Of a stretch of DNA of 64,000 nt, positions 1-10,000 are shown piece after piece; position 1 is the stretch's first letter; each line of letters starts with the position of its first letter. Origin of the DNA: Nematopogon swammerdamellus (Eukaryota; Arthropoda; Insecta; Lepidoptera; Adelidae); assembly GCA_946902875.1 (NCBI GenBank), contig OX336348.1, positions 14,967,741 to 15,031,740 of the forward strand, in the 5' to 3' direction. The notes beneath the pieces are model-generated. The model made no database searches, had not been told where the DNA came from, and saw only the letters and a program-made list of their open reading frames with translations. The position numbers were made by a program, and so were the translations under genes.

Positions 1-180
1 CGCCTGATTTTCCGCATCGATTTTGATTTCCTCAGCATCCTTCGGTGCAGATTCTTCGGCGAAAGTGTTGGCATCTGCCGGTTTTAGCAATGCTAATGCC
101 TGAGCTGGAAGTGGTAACTTTCGCAACTTTTTCTGTCTGTGGCGCAACCTAATGTTGGAGATGAGAGGATCTCTAGGCAT
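1..180 (-). CDS. Unidentified N-terminal coding fragment, runs off left edge
   Basis: The minus strand has an ATG at 178-180 with an in-frame TAG two codons upstream, then 60 codons without a stop to the window edge. The peptide begins MPRDPLISNIRLRHRQKKLR, a basic stretch, followed by an acidic, alanine-rich part. A at position -3 of the ATG fits a eukaryotic start context. I do not recognise the protein. It does not resemble the transposon proteins elsewhere in the window, so it could be the first coding exon of a host gene, but a chance open frame or an unknown element is also possible. Only its continuation to the left can decide. Confidence 0.4.
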   Translation of the reverse strand, partial: MPRDPLISNIRLRHRQKKLRKLPLPAQALALLKPADANTFAEESAPKDAEEIKIDAENQA

Positions 181-182
181 TT

Positions 183-1660
183 TCTAACAGAAAAGCTTTG
201 GGTTATGACAGCTAATTTCTTACCAATGTTTTTATTGATATAATTTGGAATGTTTACAATAGCTAACGTATACCTACGTGCATCAGAGCACGTTAAAATC
301 GAAAGTTACTAACTAGGTATATCACTACTAGAAATATTTTTTTTAATCCCGGGAATTTTTCATTATTTTCAAAAGGGACCATATCAATATAATGACTGCA
401 TAACGCAATTATAAAAAATCGCTTTACCGTATCCAATCATGATAATTAATCATAATTTAATAAAAAATTCACTTTCGGCCAAAAAATAAAATTAAACTAC
501 GATTCGAAAAGTGCCAACCCTGACTGTAAAATTGTCGGCCTAAACATTATTTAGTTAAAACTCCTATACCAAGCGGGATTATCTTTTAGTTTTTTTAGCA
601 CTTATTAAACAAGGTCTGGGGTTATTTGTAATGTAAGAATTTTGTGCTAATGCGACTTGGTTTAGGAGAAAAAAAATAAAAATGAAAAATAAAAAAAAAA
701 TTATTGCTCGTTTTGTACTAACTGTAGAAGGTTCGAAATTGCTTCAAAAAATGGGGCTATAGTCATTCTTGTATATAAAAAAATATTATTATTAATATTT
801 TCCATAATCTCGGAGTAATATTTTTTTTTTATTTTTCGGCCAAAAAAAACTTACCTTTTTCAAAAATTCATAACTTTGCAACTATACGTAACTGACACAC
901 GGGAGTTCTACTCTAGCTTTTAAAATAGTAAAGACTAACTAGTTTGGGAATAAAAATACCATGTCCGAAAATCAGGTCAAATTTCATACTGTGCGATCTG
1001 ATATTCCCGGTAGACGCATGACCTAAAGAAATTAATTCCTTTCTCCTTAGAGTCGCTCAAAAGTAAAAACCGGTAGGTACTGGTTGAATGAAAAAAGCGC
1101 GATAAACGAATATTGAACGAGGAAACCTGCTGAGGTTGACTAGAAGAAATGTCCTTTGGCAATAAGGCAGAATGCATGAAATATCTGTATACATTTAACA
1201 TATATATTTATCAATAAAAAAAAAATACAAGAGCTAACTGCATCCAACACGATAGTCGACCTATGGTGGGTAAGCAGAAAAGAGCTCTCCATACATATTT
1301 ACGCCGATGTTTGTTACTGAAATTCAAGCGAAAAATGCTATCAAATTGAATGAAAGTACTTACTCGTGAAAGGTCGACAAACGACGACTTTTTGCACCAA
1401 AGCACTGCACAATGAGGCATTTTGTGACAGACGCGCACATTCGCTCCGCCTGAGCGGCGGACGGAGACTAAGATCGGTCGCGGGCGCTAGACTGACGCGC
1501 TGGCGCGTTTGCGCCGGCGCGCGGCTACCCCTGTCCTCCTATGTATAGCGCATCCAGGCTTACTGACTCGTGATGATCCCCGTGGTAGTTAAAGGGTTAA
1601 ATATCGGGGTGTTCAATGTATACTCGTTTTTAAACTTAGTCAATACTCTTTTACTGTTTT
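183..1660. other. A/T-rich intergenic DNA, no gene seen
   Basis: Mostly A/T-rich sequence with several poly-A and poly-T runs. A GC-rich patch lies at about 1430-1545. Short open frames here have no recognisable domain or codon signature and look random. A promoter for the left-edge coding fragment could lie in the first few hundred bases, but I see no definite TATA or initiator motif. Confidence 0.5.
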
Positions 1661-1668
1661 AATTAACA

Positions 1669-2301
1669 CTAGCTTTTGCCCGCGGCTCCACTCGCGTGAA
1701 ATTCGTATGCTCCACGCCGTCAGGCGCCGCTCTGCGCCGCACCGAACCGCGCCGCTCCGCACCGCTCCGCACCGCGCCGTCCCGCGCCGCACCGCGCCGT
1801 CCAGCGCCGACCCGCGCCGCACCGCGCCGTCTCGCGCCGCTCCGCTCTGCACCGCGCCGCCCCGAGCCGACCCGAACCGTCCCGCGCCGCACCGCGCTGC
1901 ACCGCGCCGCACCGCGCCGCGCCGCATCGCGCCGCCCCGCACCGCACCGTCCCGCGCCGCTCCGCACCGCACCGCCCGCCCCGTGCCGATCCACGCCGTC
2001 CCGCGCCGTTCCACGCCCACCCGCGCCGCATCGCGCCGTCCCACGCCCACCCGCTCCGCATCGCGCCGTCCTGCGCCGCCCCGCTCCGCGCCGCGCCTCG
2101 CCGCCCCGCCCCGCGCCGCTCCACTCCTGACTTTACTGCGAGCGAAACCGCGGGTAAAAGCTAGTTATATATATAAACCTTCCGTGAAAAATTATCTAAC
2201 TGATGGTGAAAACCGCATGAAAATCCGTTGCGTGGCTTAGGAGGAGTTAGCGGATATACAGACAGAGGCAGAAAGCGACTTCATTTTATACTATTTAGTG
2301 A
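1669..2301 (-). mobile_element. Non-autonomous Helitron with GC-rich minisatellite
   Basis: On the minus strand the element begins TCACTAAATAGTATAAAA at 2301 and ends with CCGCGGGCAAAAGCTAG at 1669, the CTAG being followed by T on that strand. This gives the Helitron hallmarks: 5' TC, 3' CTRR and an A/T flank. The body between about 1700 and 2130 is replaced by a GC-rich tandem repeat. A second, oppositely oriented copy of the 3' terminus (CCGCGGGTAAAAGCTAG) sits at 2148-2164, so the GC block is flanked by inverted ends. No Rep/helicase coding is present, so it must be mobilised in trans. Confidence 0.7.
1706..2130. repeat. GC-rich minisatellite (CCGCRCCG-like units)
   Basis: Imperfect tandem repetition of 5-6 bp blocks of the type CGCGC, CGCAC and CGTCC, roughly CCGCGCCGCACCG. 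It keeps open frames in all phases and so produces long R/A/P- or G/A/R-rich translations on both strands. These are composition artefacts rather than genes. It sits inside a Helitron. Confidence 0.85.
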
Positions 2302-2935
2302 TTTATAGTATGTATCTAACATTGCTTCTACCAAACCCAACAACCATTCGACACTAAATTCCTTTCATACTATACTTTCCTATATTTTTTCTATGTATCA
2401 GTATGCAAGAGGACTGACAGCCCCATACCAAAAAACGTTACTCGGAAAAGCATTGCCATGTATTTAGGCATTGATTTAAGGCAATAAATTTAAATTACCA
2501 CCACAGGTAGGTAGGTAACCTACGCATGGACATGTCGAAAATTCCAGCAGTATGCGAAGAACTGACAAACAAACTTCCCAAGTCACAATGTTTTGTTAGT
2601 ACTTAACGCCATCTATCGATTTTTTCCTGTATTACTTATGTTTGAGTTAGCCTAGTTAACAAACACCGACAAAAATTTCACATAGTTATTGAATTAATAC
2701 TACTGTCGACATCTAGTTGTAACAGCAGCGGTACTAAACATCGAGGCACGATTTCTAATAATATGGCGATTGTCAGTCCTCTTGTACCTCCACCAACGCA
2801 AGGCAACAGACTGCTCACGCCATCTATTACGACAATTCGACACTAAATTCCGTTCATACTATACTTTATTTGATACTGCTCAACCCTAAGGCTATTTAGT
2901 GTGATGGCATATAGCCCATAGTGAGCCTCAAGAAC
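2302..2935. other. Non-coding DNA with a short direct repeat
   Basis: No coding. A motif of about 35 bp, containing CGACACTAAATTCC then TTCATACTATACTTT, occurs near 2348-2383 and again near 2837-2872 in the same orientation. The nearby sequence also shares the phrase about a side of the direct repeat with CTCTTG-rich flanks. Probably remains of an unidentified non-coding element. Confidence 0.4.
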
Positions 2936-2944
2936 TACTCCTTA

Positions 2945-3110
2945 CATTAGTGCAAACCGCATCAAAAACTGTTCAGTGGTTCCGGAGTTTACCCCGAACA
3001 TACATACAGACAGACGTTCCCTTTTATAAGAAGTAGAGAAGAGAAGATAGAGAAGAAGAAGATAGAGAAGATAGAGATAGAGATAGAGGAGAGAAGAAAA
3101 GATAAAGATT
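2945..3110 (-). repeat. Helitron-like 5' fragment and purine-rich microsatellite
   Basis: A sequence with ACATACATACAGACAGACG followed by TTCCCTTTTATAA matches, on the minus strand, the 5' region style of the lepidopteran Helitrons elsewhere in this window. It runs into an AG-rich stretch (GATAGA/GAAGA units, about 3035-3110). No 3' terminus is seen, so this is a fragment. Confidence 0.45.
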
Positions 3111-3300
3111 CTGAAAAATAGTATACATACCATATTGAACGTTTCATACCTAGCAAAATGAGCGCTTTGCATTCTAGGTAAAATAATAAATTTAGTAAAA
3201 AAACTGTAATAGTGGCAAGACTGGTAGATCGACACTCGATCGAAAATTCATCACTTGGTCGACCGACACTCGCATAGGTACTCACCTGCACGCCGCCGCC

Positions 3301-3453
3301 GGTATAATGCGCGGGACGGATCTCGGCGTGTCGTCGCCGCAGCGGGCGACCCGCCACGCGCATACACTATACAAGTACGGTGCGGGTGCGAGGGAGAACA
3401 CCGACGAACCGCTGCGGCGGCGACACGCCTAGATCCGCCCCGCGCATTATTCC
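3301..3453. repeat. GC-rich 45-bp inverted repeat
   Basis: Arm 1 at 3301-3345 and arm 2 at 3409-3453 are near-perfect reverse complements, separated by about 63 bases. Both arms contain ATAATGCGCGGG or its complement and a CpG-dense core. The transcript would fold into a long hairpin. No coding function is apparent; it could be a small foldback element or a hairpin RNA source. Confidence 0.6.
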
Positions 3454-3459
3454 TTCATG

Positions 3460-5200
3460 TGAAAATAGTTTAAGGATAAAAAAATATGCTAAAATTAAAT
3501 TAAATTTAAGAGTACTTACTCGATCGGTAAAACAGAACCGCCCTCGGAATTAGAGTGACATTCATAGTCGCAACGATCGTGCTTAGTTCGTCTCTGAGTT
3601 CAAACTTTGACGTTTACCACTCTCATAGACAAGCCGTGCGGGCGCTAAGCATCCATGTTTGAGTTCGAAAACTAAGCCAAGTCCAAGTCTAGTCTCACGA
3701 CGACTTTAGCCTCGAAAGCGAACTTACGAGCTTTCTGTCTCTTTCATTTTAGTGCAAATGAGGGAGTAGCGCAGAATAGAATACACAGAGCATTGACACA
3801 CTGGCTGTCCTGTCCTGTCACCGCACGACAGGTTTTTATTTTTAAATAGTGGCAACCAAACGAATAGGAAATTCGTTTATTACAGCCAGTGTCCAGTGAC
3901 GGTGGTTTGACTGACAGCGTGCGTGAGTGTGACAGTCAACAAAAGGGGGATCTCTACGAAAAATACCCTGTATTTCATGAGCAATGGTGCGCATCACACC
4001 AGAAAAAGAAAAAAAAGTGACGTTTAAGAGCCCATGCTACCTCAGATTGTTTCGTTTCATCCGCTGTTACAACAACAATATTGCAACGATCACTGTGTAA
4101 TTCATATATGGCAAAGTTGAGTACTAATACTAGAGCCTCTATTTTTCGAAAACACGATTACGTAAAATTTTCTCGATAGAAAAAAATTGCAAAGTTACCT
4201 CCAAAATATCAATAAAACCGCGATTATTAAATAAATACTTCAAATTAGTTCACGAAAGTTTACACAATAACTAATCTCAATATAACGCAGGCCCTCTAAG
4301 TTTTACATTTTCAAAATACCCATTATTTTCACCGTAATAAGCAATACCTAAATTGACTGTAGTTATGCAGAAAGCGACCAACCGACAAAATTGTAAAATT
4401 TGACTTTTTAACATAATATATGGACTCAGAATCTCTGGTTTTACGTTCTGTAAAATACAGCCAAGTGTAAGTGGTCGTTTATTAATTCAAGCTACGAAAG
4501 ATATCTTCTGCAAATCCTGGTTGTGTAAACTTTCATTCATACTAAGAGAACCAAGGCACTATGGTAAATGTTTTGATTGCAGTTGTTTATAGCAATATTC
4601 TAATGAAAGTGATCATTTGCCTATGATCGCTTTCTGCAGAACAAAAATATTATTTACTCAAACTTCTGAAATCAGCAGAATATGGCCAAAGTGTCATGGT
4701 CATGTGGAATGTAATTTACCAATTTTTGTCATATAAAAATAATATAATTGTCATTTGGTGGCTTATAAATTATTATATTTAGAAGAAAACACGTCATAAT
4801 ACGTAACCAAAGTATATTGACTGTCTTCTAATGAACACAATTTTTCAATATAGAACACGTCATTGTATAGAACCACTAGAAATAAGCAAGATTGACAGCA
4901 ACTGTCGAACTCTGTATTCTTTTTTCGCACGCGCACACTATTCTAGTCCTCTCTCTTTCGCTTTTATATTGACAACCTTTTGCAAGTTTACCACACTTTT
5001 GAAAGAGTTGCAATAAAAGGACAAGAGTTTGCGATTATATGAAAGTGAATGACGGCCAAACAGGACTTAAAATACCTTGCTTTGAACAAATCAGAAGATA
5101 ATCAATGCAAAAAATACATTTATTTTCATAAAATAAAATAAAAAGTAATACTAATAACTAAAGAATTAAAACCTGCCTAACAAACATTAACATATTAAAA
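3460..5200. other. Non-coding DNA with dispersed-repeat fragments
   Basis: No gene seen. Segments recur elsewhere in inverted orientation. The phrase GAGCCCATGCTACCTCA near 4029 matches the complement near 20382. The phrase GCAGAAAGCGACCAACCGAC near 4368 matches the complement near 14108. These are old copies of unidentified non-coding repeats. Confidence 0.45.
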
Positions 5201-5445
5201 TGAAGAGCTCATTCAGTTTTTTTTTATTTTTTTTTATTTTATTTATTAAGACCAACCAACAGTGAAATTAATTACATTACAGTAATACTTATGATTAAAC
5301 ACATACACCGGTGAAGGTTGATACAGATAAGAAAAAACATAAAACAGATGGATGACTACAAACCATGTAGATAACTTAAGAATGTGATGCAATACATTAA
5401 AAACTAAATAATAAACTAGTGATTAAAGTAAAAATGTAACCATGA

Positions 5446-5640
5446 ATGAATATGAGTGAGAACAAAAAAAAACTGAAACAAGCAAACAATCACCAAAGAA
5501 GAAATTGCAATGAAACATGTGAATCTGATACACAAGCTAATATAAAAGTTACTACGAAGAACTATGGACCAAGAAGTAGTAAGAAAGATCAAAAGTTTAA
5601 AAGTTTAAGTGATACTATATCATGGTTGACAGGTACCTAG
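5446..5640 (+). other. Small unassigned open frame in A/T-rich DNA
   Basis: A 64-codon frame starting MNMSENKKKLKQANNHQRR, lysine- and asparagine-rich, with no recognisable domain. It follows an A/T-rich stretch with poly-T (about 5218-5245) and precedes a dispersed repeat. The composition simply follows the local A/T richness, so this is probably not a gene. It is listed because nothing else explains 5.2-5.8 kb. Confidence 0.15.
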
Positions 5641-5849
5641 TGCATATAATTAAGTTGTAATATAATATAACATAAACAAATATCCTTCAATGAAATGATT
5701 TGTAACAGATTTCACATGTTACTCGCACCAAAAAGTTACATCGATTCAGTCAGTCAGTCAAGTCAGTTTTGCCGATTTACTTAAACCTTCATGGCCGGAG
5801 AGCAAGCCAGTTGCAGAGATGAAGATAAAGGATAAACCACGCTTCATAC

Positions 5850-6182
5850 ATACATACATATCACACACGCTGAATCCCGACAATCGGGGTAAGCAGAGTA
5901 ATCGGTGTTGTGCTGCAAGAACTCTCATAAATTACAGCACAACACCGACCACCACGTTTCGCAAAGTATTCGAACAAGATTCAATCGATCAAGCAGCAAG
6001 TAAGGCACGAAGACCCACCTGCTGCATGACTCAGTGGAAGTAACGTGCCAAGGTGAGAGGTGGCGAGCCTGTCGCCCTTCAGCACGACATCTTGTCCTTA
6101 TCCCTTAGTCGCCTTTTACGACATGCACGGGGAGAGATGCAGTGGGGCTATTCTTTTTAAGTACCGGCCCCACACGGTACCA
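5850..6182 (-). repeat. Dispersed lepidopteran repeat, longest copy in window
   Basis: On the minus strand this reads from GTACCGTGTGGGGCCGGTAC through TAAGGGATAAGGACAAGATG and CACCTCTCACCTTGGCAC to GCAGCACAACACCGATTAC. Other copies lie at 17238-17383 continued at 20074-20240 (plus) and at 51340-51432 (same orientation as here). I remember this phrase as widespread in moth genomes but cannot name the family. This copy is useful because it proves that the 17-20 kb copy was split by an insertion. Confidence 0.7.
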
Positions 6183-6725
6183 CGCTTCATCTAATACCGA
6201 AAGCAGTCCATTACATTTATATAAATCTAAGCGGAAATCCAAATAAGGAAAAGGATGTGGGTGAATGGTTTTAATGCTGACCCATTAATTTTATTAATTA
6301 ATACTTCTTTTATTGCAATGCAAAACAATCTGCTAATCTCAATAATAAACATTTCGTATATAAGTTTCCATAGGAATGGTTCAGGTATGAGACTGTACAT
6401 TCTGATTTTAGTAATTTTGTAGAAAGTGACCATCTGTATTTAAATTCAAATTCAATTCAAATTCTTTATTTAACTTTTGGCCACACAAAGATAGCATAAT
6501 TAAACATGTGAATAAAGGTTACAATAAACATTATTTTAAATACATCATTCATTAGTCATAAAGATTCAAAATTAAATGCACTAAGTTCAGTAAAAACTTT
6601 ATTGAATTAAACATACAGAAAATACATAAACTATAACTACCTATCAAATTAAATAGACAAATATAACTAATTAAAAAAAAAAAAAAAAAAAAACCTATAA
6701 CTAAAAACCACTAAAAACTAAAAAC

Positions 6726-8885
6726 TTATAAATTATATATTTCCTCAAGGGGCGTCGTCCCCGGGATGGTTCCCAGGATGGCGGCCGCGTTGCCCCTCTG
6801 TATCCCCAGACTAACTCGTTGCCGGAGATACGAGAGGCAACACGGGTTTCCAGTTGCGGTCACCATCCTGGAACCCACCTCAAGGACGAAGGCCTTGGCC
6901 TCCTCCGACCACGTACCAAATGTCTCGACGGCGAAGGCCACGAACCAGTAGTTGCACCTAATATCTTCGTATTTTTTGTGCTTCCTACTGGCCGCGGCTT
7001 CCGCCGCCGCACCCGCACGCGAGCAGGACAGCTTTATGTTGCTCGCACAGACGGTGTCCACACACGTTGCGTCCCACACCAGGGCGCGGCCGTGCTTCCA
7101 CGGCAGAATCGTCATTCCGTCGGGCCTTTTTCCGTCGTCTCTACACAGGCCCGGCGGCTCCAGTAGGCATGGCACGTCAACAGAAGTTAATGCTCTTTTC
7201 AGTAAGTCGTTAAGCATGTGATGTCTTGGGAATCTGCCCGAGTTTTTGTTACAGCTTAATCCGTGGTGACCCTGGGTGTCTGCGGTCTTGCCGCAGACAC
7301 ATTGGTGTTGTTCGTAAATGTTGCAGTCCAGCCTGAGCGCCATTCCTATTCTGAGAGAGTCCGGGTCCAGAAGCGTACCGATTGTATGGGAGGGAAGAGC
7401 ATGCAACCAGGCCCCCGACTCTCTCTGAGTGGCGGCGCTCAGACGAGCAACCGTTTTCGGTGAATTATCTTTATTTTTTAAATCTTGAAATATTTTTTTA
7501 CATAAAGGATTGTCCCAGTTTTTTTGTATACCTGGATTGTCTAGTAAAGATTCAGTGGGACAATTTTTTTTCCAGTTATCAAGAGCGGCTTCTTCAAACT
7601 TGTTTACAGTGTTATTAGATAATTTCTCCAGTACTTGAACAGTTATTTTGGAGACACTGTGGATTGATGACAGGTAGGCTGGTATGGTGAGGTCAAATGG
7701 TTTTCTAATGCCAAGTCCGCTATTGATGACTGGCAAGGAAGCCTGTGTCCATTGTAATTCATTCAGTTCTGTGTTGATAATTGATTGCAATGTATTCCGG
7801 ATGGCTGCGTCGAAACTATGTAGGATGTGGCATTCAAACAAGGGGGTTGATCTAAACAGGTAAATTAATTTGGGGATGGCGAAACAGTTTTTAAGTAGGT
7901 GAAATGCGATATGTGGTTGAATTGACTTTAGTTTATCTGAATTTATTTTGAAAGTTTTTAATTTTTGTGATAAAGCGTCAAAAGCGTCTGGCAGGAGAGG
8001 AGAGCCTAAAAGGGTTAATTCCGCATCCTTTGTAACTTTAATACCGGGGGCTACTTTTTGAAAATCATTCCAGACCTCAGAAGGTAGCTGATCTAGAGAG
8101 CAGTAAAATATTTCGCATTTTTCCGGGTTAATCTCTAGACCAATCTTCTTGCCCTCTGAAATGATTTTAGACAGGTCTTCAAGCACAACTGGTGGGTCAC
8201 CACCCAGTGTACCGTCATCGAGATACCAAACGTTCAAAGGTGATTGGAGGTTGCTAATGAGAGTGTGTATGACGAGACTGAAAATAGCTGGACCTAGGGG
8301 GTCTCCCTGTTGGCAGCCTACGGAAGAGGATATACGAGTGTCGTTATAGAAGAGATATGATGGGGACGCGTAGCTCTGCCACAGGTACGGATATATCTGA
8401 GGGAACTTATCTCTTACAGCTATGAGCATACTATCCCGTTCTATTGAATTAAATGCGTTTTTAAAGTCTATTTTTAATAATATTTTTTCCGAATTTTCTG
8501 AAACGTTCAGAAAAGTTCTAGTGGCATGAACAGCGGCCCCGCAGCCCCCTCTCGTGGCGCAACCTAACTGGATAGGGCGAAAATAGGAACCTGCTTCCTC
8601 TAGAATGTTTTTGCTACATATTTTCGAGGCTAGTCTCCTAAGAGAGTTACCTATAGCTATGGGCCGAATGCCGCCATTTTTTTTTAAAAGTGCACACAAA
8701 GAAGCTCCATATAAGAAAGGACACACATCTGCATTAACTTTCCCAGAGATCATGAAGTTTATCAAAGATGTAAATGACTTAAGGATTCGCACACCTGCCT
8801 CTCCTGTCGAATGTGAAATTAAATCTTTGAGGTGTTGAGGTCTAAGACCATCGAGACCGGCTGAGGAGCCCGCTGGGAAACTCAT
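6726..8885 (-). CDS. Reverse transcriptase with C-terminal CCHC motif and restriction-like endonuclease
   Basis: 719 residues from the first ATG, but the frame is open to about 8911 and the extra residues look conserved, so the ATG is probably internal. RT motifs: LKIDFKNAFNSIERD (motif A), VGCQQGDPLGPAIFSL (B) and WYLDDGTLGG (C, YLDD-type catalytic pair). The C-terminus has a Cys/His cluster (CVCGKTADTQGHHGLSC), then RPDG followed by LVWDATCVDT. This is the PD...D arrangement of the restriction-like endonuclease that nicks target DNA in R2/R4/CRE-type LINEs. All catalytic residues I can identify are intact. The exact clade is not settled: the PHD-plus-C2H2 front end with this RT is one I associate with unclassified invertebrate elements. 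Confidence 0.85.
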   Translation of the reverse strand: MSFPAGSSAGLDGLRPQHLKDLISHSTGEAGVRILKSFTSLINFMISGKVNADVCPFLYGASLCALLKKNGGIRPIAIGNSLRRLASKICSKNILEEAGSYFRPIQLGCATRGGCGAAVHATRTFLNVSENSEKILLKIDFKNAFNSIERDSMLIAVRDKFPQIYPYLWQSYASPSYLFYNDTRISSSVGCQQGDPLGPAIFSLVIHTLISNLQSPLNVWYLDDGTLGGDPPVVLEDLSKIISEGKKIGLEINPEKCEIFYCSLDQLPSEVWNDFQKVAPGIKVTKDAELTLLGSPLLPDAFDALSQKLKTFKINSDKLKSIQPHIAFHLLKNCFAIPKLIYLFRSTPLFECHILHSFDAAIRNTLQSIINTELNELQWTQASLPVINSGLGIRKPFDLTIPAYLSSIHSVSKITVQVLEKLSNNTVNKFEEAALDNWKKNCPTESLLDNPGIQKNWDNPLCKKIFQDLKNKDNSPKTVARLSAATQRESGAWLHALPSHTIGTLLDPDSLRIGMALRLDCNIYEQHQCVCGKTADTQGHHGLSCNKNSGRFPRHHMLNDLLKRALTSVDVPCLLEPPGLCRDDGKRPDGMTILPWKHGRALVWDATCVDTVCASNIKLSCSRAGAAAEAAASRKHKKYEDIRCNYWFVAFAVETFGTWSEEAKAFVLEVGSRMVTATGNPCCLSYLRQRVSLGIQRGNAAAILGTIPGTTPLEEIYNL

Positions 8886-8917
8886 GATTGCATTTCGTAC
8901 CTCAATTGGTTCTGCAA

Positions 8918-9766
8918 CTAGGATGTTGTCTTAATTATGGACGGTGGCTCTGGGAGATGTAAGATTCTGGATGCGGTCGGATGTTTGCTTTGTAGAGCGG
9001 TGATAGTGGTTTCATTATTCGGTGCGATAGAGTCATTCGATGAAAGCAGACGTACGGCACCCCTTACGTCACCGTCTGACACTTTACTTTCAACTCTCTT
9101 TTCCAAAGTTGAATTGCCAGAGAATGTTGAATTTGGAAATGATCTGGGCTCTTTAGAGTTGAGGTTCTCCTTAAGATATAATGTCAATGATTGTTTTTTT
9201 AACTCTTTTGGTACCCTTAAATATGAATAAGAAAATAAGAAAAGGTCTTTCCAATGTTCGAAAACGTTCTCACTAATACATTTATCTATAGATTGAGATA
9301 ACTTGTTAGCCACACATATTCTTGCTGCTTTTGGTATTCTTTTTATAATTTTTATGTTTGTTTTGCACCTCGATAGTAAGGCTCCAAAATCTTCTGGGGG
9401 TGGTGCGGCATACTCGATGTCAAGTACTTGGTCATGTCTATTGGTCACGTGTGATTTAGAAATGTGGATTCGTAGACCTCTCTGGCCTTTCAGGTTTGAT
9501 CTGTGGCAATAGGGGCACTTCAACTGTTGACTAACCGTCGACGGACCCGCCTGGCTACTGTCTATAAGACTGCAGGAAGGACAGAGCCATCGTGATGCCG
9601 ACTCTGTCGTGTCCGTCGCCTGCTCGTCGGTGAGGTTGACACAACCTGTGTGGAACCATCTGCGGCAGCTGTCACAGAAAATGTTTAAACTTTTTGGTAG
9701 CAGGTCGTCCGGTTTTCCACATTGGCATCCTAAAATTTGTGAGAAGTCGTTGCATGAATTGTTCAT
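8918..9766 (-). CDS. PHD finger + C2H2 zinc-finger protein, N-terminal part of R2-type retroelement
   Basis: 282 residues. A PHD-type finger spans about residues 14-66: CQC, then CDSCRRWFHTGC, then WLCPSC. A C2H2 finger follows at about 83-107: CPYC, twelve residues, then HISKSH. After that comes a conserved-looking segment including IKRIPKAARICVANKLS. In known restriction-endonuclease LINEs the N-terminal fingers bind target DNA and the RT follows in the same polypeptide. Here the frame stops at a TAG (8918-8920) and the RT continues in the -1 frame from about 8911. That is either a one-base indel in an originally single ORF or a two-frame arrangement. Good copy otherwise. Confidence 0.75.
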   Translation of the reverse strand: MNNSCNDFSQILGCQCGKPDDLLPKSLNIFCDSCRRWFHTGCVNLTDEQATDTTESASRWLCPSCSLIDSSQAGPSTVSQQLKCPYCHRSNLKGQRGLRIHISKSHVTNRHDQVLDIEYAAPPPEDFGALLSRCKTNIKIIKRIPKAARICVANKLSQSIDKCISENVFEHWKDLFLFSYSYLRVPKELKKQSLTLYLKENLNSKEPRSFPNSTFSGNSTLEKRVESKVSDGDVRGAVRLLSSNDSIAPNNETTITALQSKHPTASRILHLPEPPSIIKTTS

Positions 9767-9862
9767 TGATAATGGTCGGAGGAGAGCCCCAAGAGGAAAC
9801 TCTCTAAAAAGTACCTAAAAAACATAATAACTAATTTATTATCTAAATATATTATAATTATC

Positions 9863-10000
9863 TAAATAATCATTAATCTTAATATTCTAAAAACTTAAAT
9901 GAAACTTGTAAATAATCATTAATCTAGAATATTCTAAAAACTTAAATAAAACTTGTAAATAATCATTAATCTAGAATAGTCTAAAAACTTAAATAAATAT
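9863..10000. repeat. Three tandem 46-47-bp A/T-rich repeats
   Basis: Units begin AAATAATCATTAATCT and end AAAAACTTAAAT, starting near 9863, 9909 and 9956. They lie just upstream of the zinc-finger frame of the R2-type element. They may be its 5' untranslated repeats or simply flanking DNA. Confidence 0.6.

Larger units (their letters stand above)
6440..9800 (-). mobile_element. Non-LTR retrotransposon of the restriction-like-endonuclease (R2-type) group
   Basis: The body contains a zinc-finger frame (8918-9766) and an RT plus endonuclease frame (6726-8885). After the stop comes an A/T-rich 3' region with two AATAAA signals, ending near 6440 in a tail of repeated GAATTT units. Upstream of the first frame, about 9863-10000 holds three tandem 46-47-bp repeats that may be part of the 5' region. 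The element is nearly full length. The 5' end is not defined and no target duplication was identified. Confidence 0.75.

Noticed and set aside
1640..2240. Several long Arg/Ala/Pro- and Gly/Ala/Arg-rich proteins on both strands
   Set aside because: Produced by a GC-rich minisatellite that keeps all frames open; no start context, domain or codon bias.
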